Made by a program: the position numbers and the translations under genes
Assembly (NCBI RefSeq): GCF_003412465.1
Contig: NZ_QTJV01000008.1
Location: forward strand, 248,001 to 312,000
DNA length: 64,000 bases
Direction: 5' to 3'
Source: Chitinophaga silvisoli
GTDB taxonomy: Bacteria > Bacteroidota > Bacteroidia > Chitinophagales > Chitinophagaceae
Notes under the pieces: model-generated
What the model was told of the DNA's origin: nothing
The model's database searches: none
The model's input: only the letters and a program-made list of their open reading frames with translations
In this document: piece by piece, positions 26,408 through 33,831 of the stretch
Position numbering within the stretch: the first letter of the stretch is position 1
Layout: every line of letters begins with the position of its first letter

Positions 26408-27721
26408 ATGAACACATCACGCAGAAACTTCCTCCGTTCCGCGTCTACCCTTGTAGCGGGTGCCGGACTAGCCGCTTCTCTCCCATCCACATTGCGGGCC
26501 ATGGCACCCAGTGACAGGATTAATGTCGCAGCCATCGGCATCAATGGAATGGGATGGTCTGACCTTACAGCTATGCTGAAAAATCCCGCAGCCGCCTGCG
26601 TAGCCCTTTGTGATGTAGATAAGAATGTCCTTGACAAACGAGCTGCCGAACTGGCCGCCAGGGGCATCCAGGTAAAGACCTATGGCGATTACCGCCAGTT
26701 GCTTGACAACAAGGATATAGATGCCGTCATCATTGGTACGCCGGATCACTGGCATTGTCTGCAGATGACAGATGCCGTATCCGCCGGCAAGGACGTGTAC
26801 GTTGAAAAGCCTATCGGTAACTCTATCTCCGAAATCCGCGCTATGGTCGCGGCCCAGGAACGAACAAACCGTGTGGTACAGGTAGGCCAGTGGCAACGCA
26901 GTATGCAGCACTTCAATGATGCGATTGCCTTTGTACACAGTGGCCAGCTGGGTCAGATCCGCCTGGTAAAAGCCTGGGCTTATATGGGCTGGATGCATTC
27001 TATTCCTGTATTACCTGACAGCGAAGTACCTGCAGGGGTGGATTATAACACCTGGTTAGGCCCTGCGGAAAAAAGGCCTTTCAACCCTAACCGGTTTCAC
27101 TTCAATTTCCGCTGGTATTGGGATTATGCCGGTGGATTGATGACAGATTGGGGGGTGCACCTGCTTGACTATGCATTGCTGGGTATGAAAGCGACAGATC
27201 CGCAGTCTATCATGGCTGCCGGGGGTAAATTTGCCTACCCGGATGATGCTGCAGAAACACCGGATACCCTTACGACAGTATACCAGTTTGAAGGGTTCAA
27301 TATCCAGTGGGAACACGCCACCGGGATTAACGGGGGGCCTTATAACCGGGACCACGGTATTGCCTTTATCGGGAACAAAGGGACCCTTGTTTTGGACAGG
27401 GGTGGCTGGGAAGTGATTCCTGAAAAAGAAAACGGGAAAGATAAAATGGAAGCTGTGCCACGCAGACTGAAATCCGATGACGGGCTGGATAAACATACTA
27501 CCAATTTCCTGGAGGTGATTAAATCCCGGAAACTGGATGACCTGCATGCCCCTATCCAGGTAGGTGCGCATGTGGCTAAAGTAGCTCAAATGGGCAATAT
27601 AGCCTATAAAACGGGCTTAAAGTTGCATTGGAATACAGATGACCAGCGCTTCAAAGAAAAGGCCGGGAATAAGCTGATAATGCCACATTATCACAATGGC
27701 TACCGGGTGCCACATTCTTAA
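26408..27721 (+). CDS. Tat-exported Gfo/Idh/MocA-family oxidoreductase
   Basis: 437 aa. N-terminal twin-arginine signal NTSRRNFLRSASTLVAGAG, so the folded, cofactor-loaded enzyme is exported. Rossmann domain from about residue 38 (INVAAIGINGMGWSDL), IIGTPDHWHCLQMTDAV, and the family motif VEKPIG. The C-terminal domain includes WDYAGGLMTDWGVHLLDYAL, typical of Bacteroidota members that oxidise or deglycosylate sugar substrates using tightly bound NAD. A role in periplasmic breakdown of glycosides is likely but the substrate is unknown. Stands alone, with a strong terminator. Confidence 0.9.
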   Translation: MNTSRRNFLRSASTLVAGAGLAASLPSTLRAMAPSDRINVAAIGINGMGWSDLTAMLKNPAAACVALCDVDKNVLDKRAAELAARGIQVKTYGDYRQLLDNKDIDAVIIGTPDHWHCLQMTDAVSAGKDVYVEKPIGNSISEIRAMVAAQERTNRVVQVGQWQRSMQHFNDAIAFVHSGQLGQIRLVKAWAYMGWMHSIPVLPDSEVPAGVDYNTWLGPAEKRPFNPNRFHFNFRWYWDYAGGLMTDWGVHLLDYALLGMKATDPQSIMAAGGKFAYPDDAAETPDTLTTVYQFEGFNIQWEHATGINGGPYNRDHGIAFIGNKGTLVLDRGGWEVIPEKENGKDKMEAVPRRLKSDDGLDKHTTNFLEVIKSRKLDDLHAPIQVGAHVAKVAQMGNIAYKTGLKLHWNTDDQRFKEKAGNKLIMPHYHNGYRVPHS

Positions 27722-27764
27722 AATGCCAATTTGAATTTGGGGCTGACCGAAGGCCGATCTTTTC

Positions 27765-27813
27765 CGCCCTTGAACACTAACACTTAAGGTAGCAGTGTTC
27801 AGGGGCGTTTTTT
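27765..27813 (+). terminator. Intrinsic terminator after the Gfo/Idh/MocA gene
   Basis: A 14-bp stem: CGCCCTTGAACACT (27765-27778) with AGTGTTCAGGGGCG (27794-27807), one G-U pair, then TTTTTT. Confidence 0.92.
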
Positions 27814-27985
27814 ATATCCCTTCCCGGGAGTAGAAGACATACCTCTCCCCATTGCCATCGGCATTCACAGTTTTGCAAAATTCTATAAATGGAAAACACA
27901 AGGGGGTAGGTACGCTTTAATGCGTAAATATCACACAACAGTTACCTGGCAATCATTGAGCATGTATTACCACTGGTGTTACGCT

Positions 27986-28010
27986 ATAAAAAGCAGCATT
28001 AATTAAGCTG
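27986..28010 (-). terminator. Terminator of the GNAT gene
   Basis: On the minus strand GCAGC and GCTGC (plus 28006-28010 and 27992-27996) flank a TTAATTAAT loop that contains the stop codon, followed by TTTTTAT. A short stem, so moderate confidence. The 170 bp between this and the terminator ending at 27813 show nothing recognisable. Confidence 0.6.
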
Positions 28011-28509
28011 CATTGCCTGCACTCTCATTTTCTGTCTCAAGACTCATAGACAGATAAACAGCATCACTGATTGGATTGTCGTAATAAGCTGCGATAGGTC
28101 TGAAACCCAATCCTGTATAAAGGTCTATCGCACGGCGCATGTGAGCGAGGGTGTCCAGCAAAATACGTTTATAACCCAATTTCCGACCAGCTTCAATGGC
28201 ACTTGCTGCCAGCGCTTTTCCAACCCCATGGCCTTTGTAAGCATCTCTTACAAAAAGGCGTTTCATTTCGCAGGTTGAATTTTCAAAAGCCCTTACTGCA
28301 ACACATCCGGCAGGTTGACCATCTACAAGGGCCAAAAACAGTGCTCCTTCGGGTGCTACATAAGCAGGTTCAGGCAGGTTACTTAATTCTTCTTCGAAAC
28401 GCTGAAAGCTCAGATCTACACTCAGCCAGTTAGCATACTCCCTGAAGAGGCCTTTTACCTGCTCCAGTCTTTTTACATCATCCTTTGTTACTTCTACAAT
28501 TTCCAACAT
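28003..28509 (-). CDS. GNAT-family N-acetyltransferase
   Basis: 168 aa. Acetyl-CoA-binding motif A is MKRLFVRDAYKGHGVGKALA (Q/RxxGxG/A pattern as YKGHGVGK), followed by the helix AASAIEAGRKLGYKRILLDT and AIDLYTGLGFRPI (motif B). Acetylates an amine of an unknown small molecule or protein. Single gene, minus strand, with its own short terminator. Confidence 0.9.
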   Translation of the reverse strand: MLEIVEVTKDDVKRLEQVKGLFREYANWLSVDLSFQRFEEELSNLPEPAYVAPEGALFLALVDGQPAGCVAVRAFENSTCEMKRLFVRDAYKGHGVGKALAASAIEAGRKLGYKRILLDTLAHMRRAIDLYTGLGFRPIAAYYDNPISDAVYLSMSLETENESAGNAA

Positions 28510-28528
28510 ACACTTTCTTGATTTGGTT

Positions 28529-28566
28529 ACAAAAAAACAAAAGCCTCCTGAAGCATCAGAAGGCTT
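28529..28566 (-). terminator. Terminator of the MFS transporter gene
   Basis: On the minus strand AAGCCTTCTGA pairs with TCAGGAGGCTT around TGCT (plus 28541-28566), followed by TTTTGTTTTTTT. It lies about 170 bp past the MFS stop codon, giving that mRNA a long 3' end; the AT-rich stretch between shows no convincing ORF. Confidence 0.8.
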
Positions 28567-28733
28567 GATATCTATTACTGTAAAATATTACTTTACAATT
28601 AACTCAACGTCAGCATCCTTTGCGTACACAAAGCCTTACTGCTCACTTCCCTGTACAAATAGGGAGGGTAACAAATATAACCAAAAAATATTAAAAAAGA
28701 AAGTGTATTGAATAATTAATATGTAATTAATAT

Positions 28734-29948
28734 TTATTTTTTTGGCTTTACCAATAAAAGCGATCCCAGCACCAGCATAAATAATACACCAATAAAGATT
28801 TCCCAGTTCCATTTTTGTAAGGCTATACCCGTACTACTGCCCAGCAGACTGGATCCAAGGTAATAGAATAGCCAGTATAAAGACGTTGCCGTGCTCTTCC
28901 CTTGTTTTGCCTGCTGTGCTACCATTTTGCTTGCCATGGTATGTGCACCGAAAAATGCGAATGTAAAGATGCCCAGACCTATAATTATCAAGCCGACACT
29001 TTTAGTCAGCAAGAACAATAATCCAGGTACCAGCAACAACATGAACACACGGAGAATTTTATCAGCAGGATGCCTGTCAGACCACTTGCCGGTCACCAAT
29101 GAACCCGCTACCCCTGTAGTATACATCAGGAAGATGAATGCGATCAGGTAATGTGGCAGATAAAAAGGTGCCCCTTCCAAACGGAAGCCTAAATAATTAT
29201 AGACACTGACGAAAGCACCCATGATCAATGCTGCTACAAAGTATAAGCGAACGATCAATGGATCACGCAGGAATTGTCCCATATGTTCCAGCTTCCGCCT
29301 TGTCTGCACCCTGGCAGGTGTAAAGTGCCGGGATTTGGGGAACACATGTGCGAATACCAGGCCCAAAGCCAGGCTACCTGCACCAATACCTACTGTGGCC
29401 CACTGCCATCCCCACCAGCCTGACATCAGTGTAGCACCTACCCGGCCCATCATACCACCCATGGTGTTACCGGCGAGGTATAAACTTATTGATTGTCCCA
29501 GTGATTTCGCATCTACTTCTTCTGACAGATAAGCCAGTGCTACTGCAGATACTCCACTCAATACCATCCCTTTCAGGAAATTGATTGCAATCAGCAATTC
29601 AAAATTTCTGACAGCTGCTGAAATCAGGGTGAGGATTGTAGAGATTATCATGGAACTCACCATCAGTTTTTTTCTCGGGAAACGGTCGGCTTTAAAGGCA
29701 AATAAGAACAACCCCGTCGCCATACCCACCGTACAGGCAGATACTGCCAGACTACTATGGGCAGGGGTGATGTTAAATTCTTTGCACAGTAAAGTAAGCA
29801 TAGGCTGAAACAGATATAACTGTGCAAAAACCGACAACCCAGACAAAAAGATACCAAATTTGATACGTGTATAACGTAAACATCCTTTCACCGCTTTTTG
29901 TCTTTCAGGGCGCATCTTAAACACCCTGGGGTCTGCTACCGCTTGCAT
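28734..29948 (-). CDS. MFS transporter (YnfM-like)
   Basis: 404 aa with about 12 membrane helices. After a cytoplasmic start (MQAVADPRVFKMRPERQKAV) helix 1 reads FGIFLSGLSVFAQLYLFQPM. The loop between helices 2 and 3 is FKADRFPRKKLMVSS, the MFS motif A variant (RxxRR type). Further helices include GWWGWQWATVGIGAGSLALG and LIIIGLGIFTFAFFGAHTMA. The arrangement divergent from a LysR regulator matches the ynfM-type export pairs, suggesting drug or metabolite efflux. Substrate unknown. On the minus strand TAAATTTG at 29968-29975 (plus coordinates) fits the -7 box. Confidence 0.88.
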   Translation of the reverse strand: MQAVADPRVFKMRPERQKAVKGCLRYTRIKFGIFLSGLSVFAQLYLFQPMLTLLCKEFNITPAHSSLAVSACTVGMATGLFLFAFKADRFPRKKLMVSSMIISTILTLISAAVRNFELLIAINFLKGMVLSGVSAVALAYLSEEVDAKSLGQSISLYLAGNTMGGMMGRVGATLMSGWWGWQWATVGIGAGSLALGLVFAHVFPKSRHFTPARVQTRRKLEHMGQFLRDPLIVRLYFVAALIMGAFVSVYNYLGFRLEGAPFYLPHYLIAFIFLMYTTGVAGSLVTGKWSDRHPADKILRVFMLLLVPGLLFLLTKSVGLIIIGLGIFTFAFFGAHTMASKMVAQQAKQGKSTATSLYWLFYYLGSSLLGSSTGIALQKWNWEIFIGVLFMLVLGSLLLVKPKK

Positions 29949-30015
29949 AATCCTTGTATTTATTACACAAATTTATAACGGCTCTTCGATTAGTAAACAT
30001 GGTATTTTTCTATGG

Positions 30016-30051
30016 TTATCATTGATAAAACCGATCGATGATTTACATTTG
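30016..30051 (+). promoter_or_regulatory. LysR promoter with overlapping LysR-type operator
   Basis: TTG at 30022-30024, 19-bp spacer and TACATTTG at 30044-30051 match the Bacteroidota promoter exactly. TTATCATTGATAA at 30016-30028 is a T-N11-A dyad, the usual LysR-type binding site, and covers the -33 element, as expected for autorepression. The -7 box ends four bases before the ATG at 30056, so the mRNA is predicted to be leaderless or nearly so. Confidence 0.75.
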
Positions 30052-30055
30052 TTCC

Positions 30056-30934
30056 ATGGAACTACGACAGTTGCGCTATTTCGTGAAAACGGCCGAAATT
30101 CTGAACTTTACAGAAGCGGCAAGTATGCTTTATATCAGTCAAAGTACCCTTTCTCAGCAGGTCAAACAACTGGAAGAAGAACTGAACACCCCACTTTTTG
30201 ACCGGATTGGCAAAAAAGTGATGCTCACGGAGGCCGGCAAGCTCTTTTTGCCCTATGCCAGACAATGTATCAAGAATGCTGAGGATGGTCAGCACCTGCT
30301 GGAAGACCTGCAGGAACTGCATACCGGTGAACTGGCTATTGGGGTCACTTATGGTTTGCAATCCCTGGTTACCCGGACCATCATTGAGTTCTCGGCCCTC
30401 TATCCACAGATCAAAATCATTCTGACTTCGGGACCTTCGCAGGATTTGCTGGAGAAACTCCGGCAGGTACAACTGGACTTCGTACTCTCCTTCACTCCTG
30501 CCCAGAAAAATGATGTGCTCATTTCACAGACATTATTCGAGTCCCGCTTATCCCTTATTGTACCGGTCAATGATCCGCTTACCAAACGTAAAAGTGTGGA
30601 TATAAAAGAAGTGGAAACCCTACCGCTGCTCATGCCATCCAAAGGCTTTAACACGCGGAGTTTTTTGGATATCATGTTTGAGAAAAACAGGATCTATCCT
30701 GATATCAAAATGGAGTTGAGCGACATCAGTATCTTATTGCAGCTGGTAGCCACAGGGCGCTGGTATACGGTATTGACCACCGCATCGCTGGTAGGCCAAA
30801 CGGCCGTACAGGCGGTGATGATTACAGGCAAAGAAATGAGCAGACAGGCCACCATCTCCTGGCCAGCCAATGCATATAGGAAGAAAGCAGCGATTGTTTT
30901 TGCTGAAATGCTGCAAAAATTTGGCGGAGAATGA
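30056..30934 (+). CDS. LysR-family transcriptional regulator
   Basis: 292 aa from ATG 30056 (MELRQLRYFVKTAEILNFTE); an in-frame ATG at 30038 precedes the -7 box and is excluded. N-terminal winged helix: AASMLYISQSTLSQQVKQLE then LNTPLFDRIGKKVMLTEAG. The C-terminal effector domain starts about residue 90 (GELAIGVTYGLQSLVTRTII). Divergent from the MFS gene, which it likely controls, with a shared 90-bp control region. Its stop codon directly abuts the stop codon of the convergent barrel gene. Confidence 0.93.
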   Translation: MELRQLRYFVKTAEILNFTEAASMLYISQSTLSQQVKQLEEELNTPLFDRIGKKVMLTEAGKLFLPYARQCIKNAEDGQHLLEDLQELHTGELAIGVTYGLQSLVTRTIIEFSALYPQIKIILTSGPSQDLLEKLRQVQLDFVLSFTPAQKNDVLISQTLFESRLSLIVPVNDPLTKRKSVDIKEVETLPLLMPSKGFNTRSFLDIMFEKNRIYPDIKMELSDISILLQLVATGRWYTVLTTASLVGQTAVQAVMITGKEMSRQATISWPANAYRKKAAIVFAEMLQKFGGE

Positions 30935-32164
30935 TTAAAACGCCTCACCCAGCATCATACTGAAACGGCCACCGGCGCTGCTGATGCCATAGTCAAATGC
31001 GATGTTGGTATTAGAGCGTTTGTTGAACTTCACACGCAAACCTGTGCCCACAGCGGGATGTGGTGCGGTAAAGCGATAGTCATCCAGTTTGGTAACCGTA
31101 TTCATGTTGGCAAAGAGTACAAAGCCCAGGAAGCCATTGCGGGTGATATCTCTGCGGTATTCTGCCTCCAGGTCCAACAATCCCTTGCCCCTGTACCTGT
31201 TTTGGGTGATGCCCCTGCCACTGTGTGTGGTAGGATCCCAGCCGATACTGGGTAAATCGAGATATGGGGTTTTATTACTCAGTGCTGTCCAATAAAAGCC
31301 CCACAATGCCAACACATTTTGACTACGGGCATCGCCAAAGTGCAGATATCGCCTGTAATCTACATATAGTGAAGGCCAGTTGTCCGTACTACCCAGCCAG
31401 CGAAAATTATAGCGTAATACTGTATTGAAATAATAGCCTGCCTGCGGGTTGATGGAGTTCTGGCGGGCATCTTTCTGTACATTTAATGTGAGACCAGATG
31501 ACATGGAATGCTTGCCAGGTTGGGTTCCATATTTATAATGACTAAACTCCGGCAAGGATATACTATCATTATCTTTGAATTTGATAGCTGAATACCAGTC
31601 CAGCATATAACCCAGACCAGCCATCCATTTTCCGCCATCTATCTTATGCAGCCAGGTTTGATAAAACCTGAAATAGTTGCTGTATAACAATTCTTTCTGG
31701 TCGTTCGGGACACCATTTCCAAGTCCCCAGGTATACTGTGGATTGATAATGAAACGCATATCGCCGGTAACATTGTCTTGGTTGCCGGTGAGCCAGATAT
31801 TACTGTGAAAACTAAATGAAAAGCGGCCCCTGAATGAAAATGAGGGAGCAAATGACACGTTAGACAAATTGGTAGATGCCCGTGGTCCCATGTAAAAAGC
31901 CGCATTGGTACTGGTAATGAGCGCAACACCACCACCCGGAATATTGGTAGGAATAGGTACTAATGAATAATACACCTTTTTATCTCCTTTCTTAGGCATC
32001 TTCTTGCCATGGATGTTGAATGTTTTGCTGAAGATGTCGATCAGGTCGAGTTTCGGTACAGTATCTACATCATAACCGTAGTCTCTTCTCCTTCTTGGGA
32101 TTGAATCCTGGGCAATGGCATCAAACGTAAGCGTCAATAATATAATTATAAATAGTCCCTTCAT
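30935..32164 (-). CDS. Omp85/BamA-TamA-like outer-membrane barrel protein
   Basis: 409 aa from ATG 32164 (MKGLFIIILLTLTFDAIAQ signal peptide). A short periplasmic stretch (SIPRRRRDYGYDVDTVPK) is followed by a barrel with many aromatic strands: YYSLVPIPTNIPGGGVALIT, FAPSFSFRGRFSFSFHSNIW, and GRGITQNRYRGKGLLDLEAE, which resembles the surface-antigen barrel motif of Omp85 proteins. No POTRA domains are visible, so it resembles the short, barrel-only members common in Bacteroidota. Function unknown; outer membrane assembly or transport is possible. Ends exactly beside the LysR stop codon. Confidence 0.8.
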   Translation of the reverse strand: MKGLFIIILLTLTFDAIAQDSIPRRRRDYGYDVDTVPKLDLIDIFSKTFNIHGKKMPKKGDKKVYYSLVPIPTNIPGGGVALITSTNAAFYMGPRASTNLSNVSFAPSFSFRGRFSFSFHSNIWLTGNQDNVTGDMRFIINPQYTWGLGNGVPNDQKELLYSNYFRFYQTWLHKIDGGKWMAGLGYMLDWYSAIKFKDNDSISLPEFSHYKYGTQPGKHSMSSGLTLNVQKDARQNSINPQAGYYFNTVLRYNFRWLGSTDNWPSLYVDYRRYLHFGDARSQNVLALWGFYWTALSNKTPYLDLPSIGWDPTTHSGRGITQNRYRGKGLLDLEAEYRRDITRNGFLGFVLFANMNTVTKLDDYRFTAPHPAVGTGLRVKFNKRSNTNIAFDYGISSAGGRFSMMLGEAF

Positions 32165-32397
32165 TACAAACAAGGATATAAAATACTGTGCCACAATTCA
32201 GTTCGCTATCAATTGACGACGATCATTGAATTGTTTGAGAACGATCATTTCCCACGGAGCCATACCGCCCTACCTTAGCAATGATAATTATTCGAATTAC
32301 TCACAATTAAATAACCCAAGGAGATAATTTTTTATCTGATTGGTTTGATAACAAACACAGGCGATCAATAAGTAAAAGAGATCAGATGATCAATGCA
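32165..32397. other. Intergenic region with paired direct repeats
   Basis: ACGATCATT occurs at 32219-32227 and again at 32241-32249, 22 bp apart (two helix turns), upstream of the barrel gene on the minus strand: a plausible regulator site. GATCAGATGATC near 32380 is a near-palindrome. No ORF of note. Confidence 0.4.
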
Positions 32398-32430
32398 AAC
32401 AGCCGGCTTAGCACCGGCTGTTATTTTTTT
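32398..32430 (+). terminator. Strong terminator hairpin, plus-strand T run, no known upstream gene
   Basis: An ACAGCCGG stem with a TTAGCA loop and CCGGCTGT is followed on the plus strand by TTATTTTTTT, overlapping the stop codon of the amidohydrolase gene on the minus strand. Read on the minus strand only TTTG follows, so it would be weak for the amidohydrolase. Either it works in both directions or it ends an unannotated plus-strand transcript. Confidence 0.7.
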
Positions 32431-33781
32431 ATTTCTGTAAAGGTCCGTTGCTGACCTGCTTTCCAGCTTTATAGACAGCGAATATTTTCCTGGTATTTTT
32501 TATATCCTCTGCAGGATTTGCATCCAGTATGATAAAATCTGCGCGCCTGCCTGCTGCAAGTGTGCCAAAGGAACGGTCTATGTCCAGTACCCTGGCAGCA
32601 TTGCGGGTAGCCGCTGTGATAGCTTCTATGGGCTTAAGTCCTGCCTGTACCATCAGTTCCAGTTCAAGATGTTCGCTAAAGCCCTGCGTTCTGATCGGTG
32701 TAGCTCCAGAATCCGTACCCATGGTGAGCAGAATACCGGCAGCATGGAGCTTAGCTACGTTTTGTAAGGCCGTTTCAAATGCATGTACGTTTCTTTCGTA
32801 ATCAGGGGAGTTCTTTAAACCTTCCTGGTATTGGGGAGATGTGATCTTCTCGTAAACACCCGGTTCCAATGAGGATTTGAAGAAAGGATCATTGATCCAT
32901 TCAGGCCGGCGGGCATAGATATAAGCGTACTCATCTAAGGATAAGGTGGGAATATAGGCGATTTCTTTTTCACGCATTTCTTTGATCAATGCATCATCAA
33001 TTACACTGTCCCTGACACTATGGGCAATGATGTCAACACCTTCTTTCACCAAAGAGCGCGCATCGGAGAGATAATATAAGTGAGCGGCTACACGCAGATG
33101 GTGTTTATGTGCTTCTCTGATGATGGACCGGTATATGGCAGTATCCATCTTTGGAAATTTCTTATTGAAATCATCGACCCAGATCTTGACCAGGCTGGGT
33201 TTCAGTTCGGCCAGGCTATCCATTTCGGCAGGCACCTGGTCTACCGTGGCGGGTCTGAATACACTATCCATGGCCATTGCAACCGGCGGTGCGCCATTGG
33301 GAACACCAAAGCCATAGCCGGCGGAATGCAGGCGGGCACCAGGCAACAAACCATTCTGTGAAGAATCGCGCAGACCGGTATGGAAAAGCATGGGCCTGTC
33401 GGTTCCCATTACCTGTACATTGGTTACACCGTAATCAGCATATTTTCTTAGTTGATTCAGGATATTATCACGGGTATAATTCTCTCCTTTATTGGTAGTG
33501 TCTTTCAGCGTACCAATATGCATGTGCGCGCTGATCAGTGCAGGCATAATGGTTTTGCCGGAGAGCTGGAGTACCGTAGCGCCTTCCGCATGAATGTCAT
33601 TACCGATAGCGGCAATAGAATCTCCTTTAATCAGGAGATTGGTATGAGTGATAGGCGCAGCACCGCTACCATCTATGAGGGTCACATCTTTGAGTAATAA
33701 AGAGGGATGTTCCGCATTACGATGTGCCTGGTGGCAGGCACAAAGACCTGACAGCAGGACCAGGAGGAAAGTCTTTTTCAT
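32429..33781 (-). CDS. Amidohydrolase-family lipoprotein (imidazolonepropionase/prolidase-like)
   Basis: 450 aa from ATG 33781. Lipoprotein signal MKKTFLLVLLSGLCACHQ with acylation at one of the two Cys. Metal ligands of the amidohydrolase superfamily are seen in order: ISAHMHIG (HxH), KIWVDD lysine region, VAAHLYYLSDA, IIAHSVRDS and the conserved Asp in LTMGTDSGATP. The ending RAADFIILDANPAEDIKNTR type tail (here GRRADFIILDANPAED) is common in the family. Location at the outer face of a membrane suggests hydrolysis of an extracytoplasmic peptide or cyclic amide; substrate unknown. Divergent from the ligD gene. Confidence 0.9.
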   Translation of the reverse strand: MKKTFLLVLLSGLCACHQAHRNAEHPSLLLKDVTLIDGSGAAPITHTNLLIKGDSIAAIGNDIHAEGATVLQLSGKTIMPALISAHMHIGTLKDTTNKGENYTRDNILNQLRKYADYGVTNVQVMGTDRPMLFHTGLRDSSQNGLLPGARLHSAGYGFGVPNGAPPVAMAMDSVFRPATVDQVPAEMDSLAELKPSLVKIWVDDFNKKFPKMDTAIYRSIIREAHKHHLRVAAHLYYLSDARSLVKEGVDIIAHSVRDSVIDDALIKEMREKEIAYIPTLSLDEYAYIYARRPEWINDPFFKSSLEPGVYEKITSPQYQEGLKNSPDYERNVHAFETALQNVAKLHAAGILLTMGTDSGATPIRTQGFSEHLELELMVQAGLKPIEAITAATRNAARVLDIDRSFGTLAAGRRADFIILDANPAEDIKNTRKIFAVYKAGKQVSNGPLQK

Positions 33782-33831
33782 AGCTGACACTACCACAAGT
33801 TAAGGACCACTTTTTGTATCCTGACATTATT

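Noticed and set aside
28523..28711. 62-aa plus-strand ORF between GNAT and MFS genes
   Set aside because: Runs through the MFS terminator and has no recognisable features.
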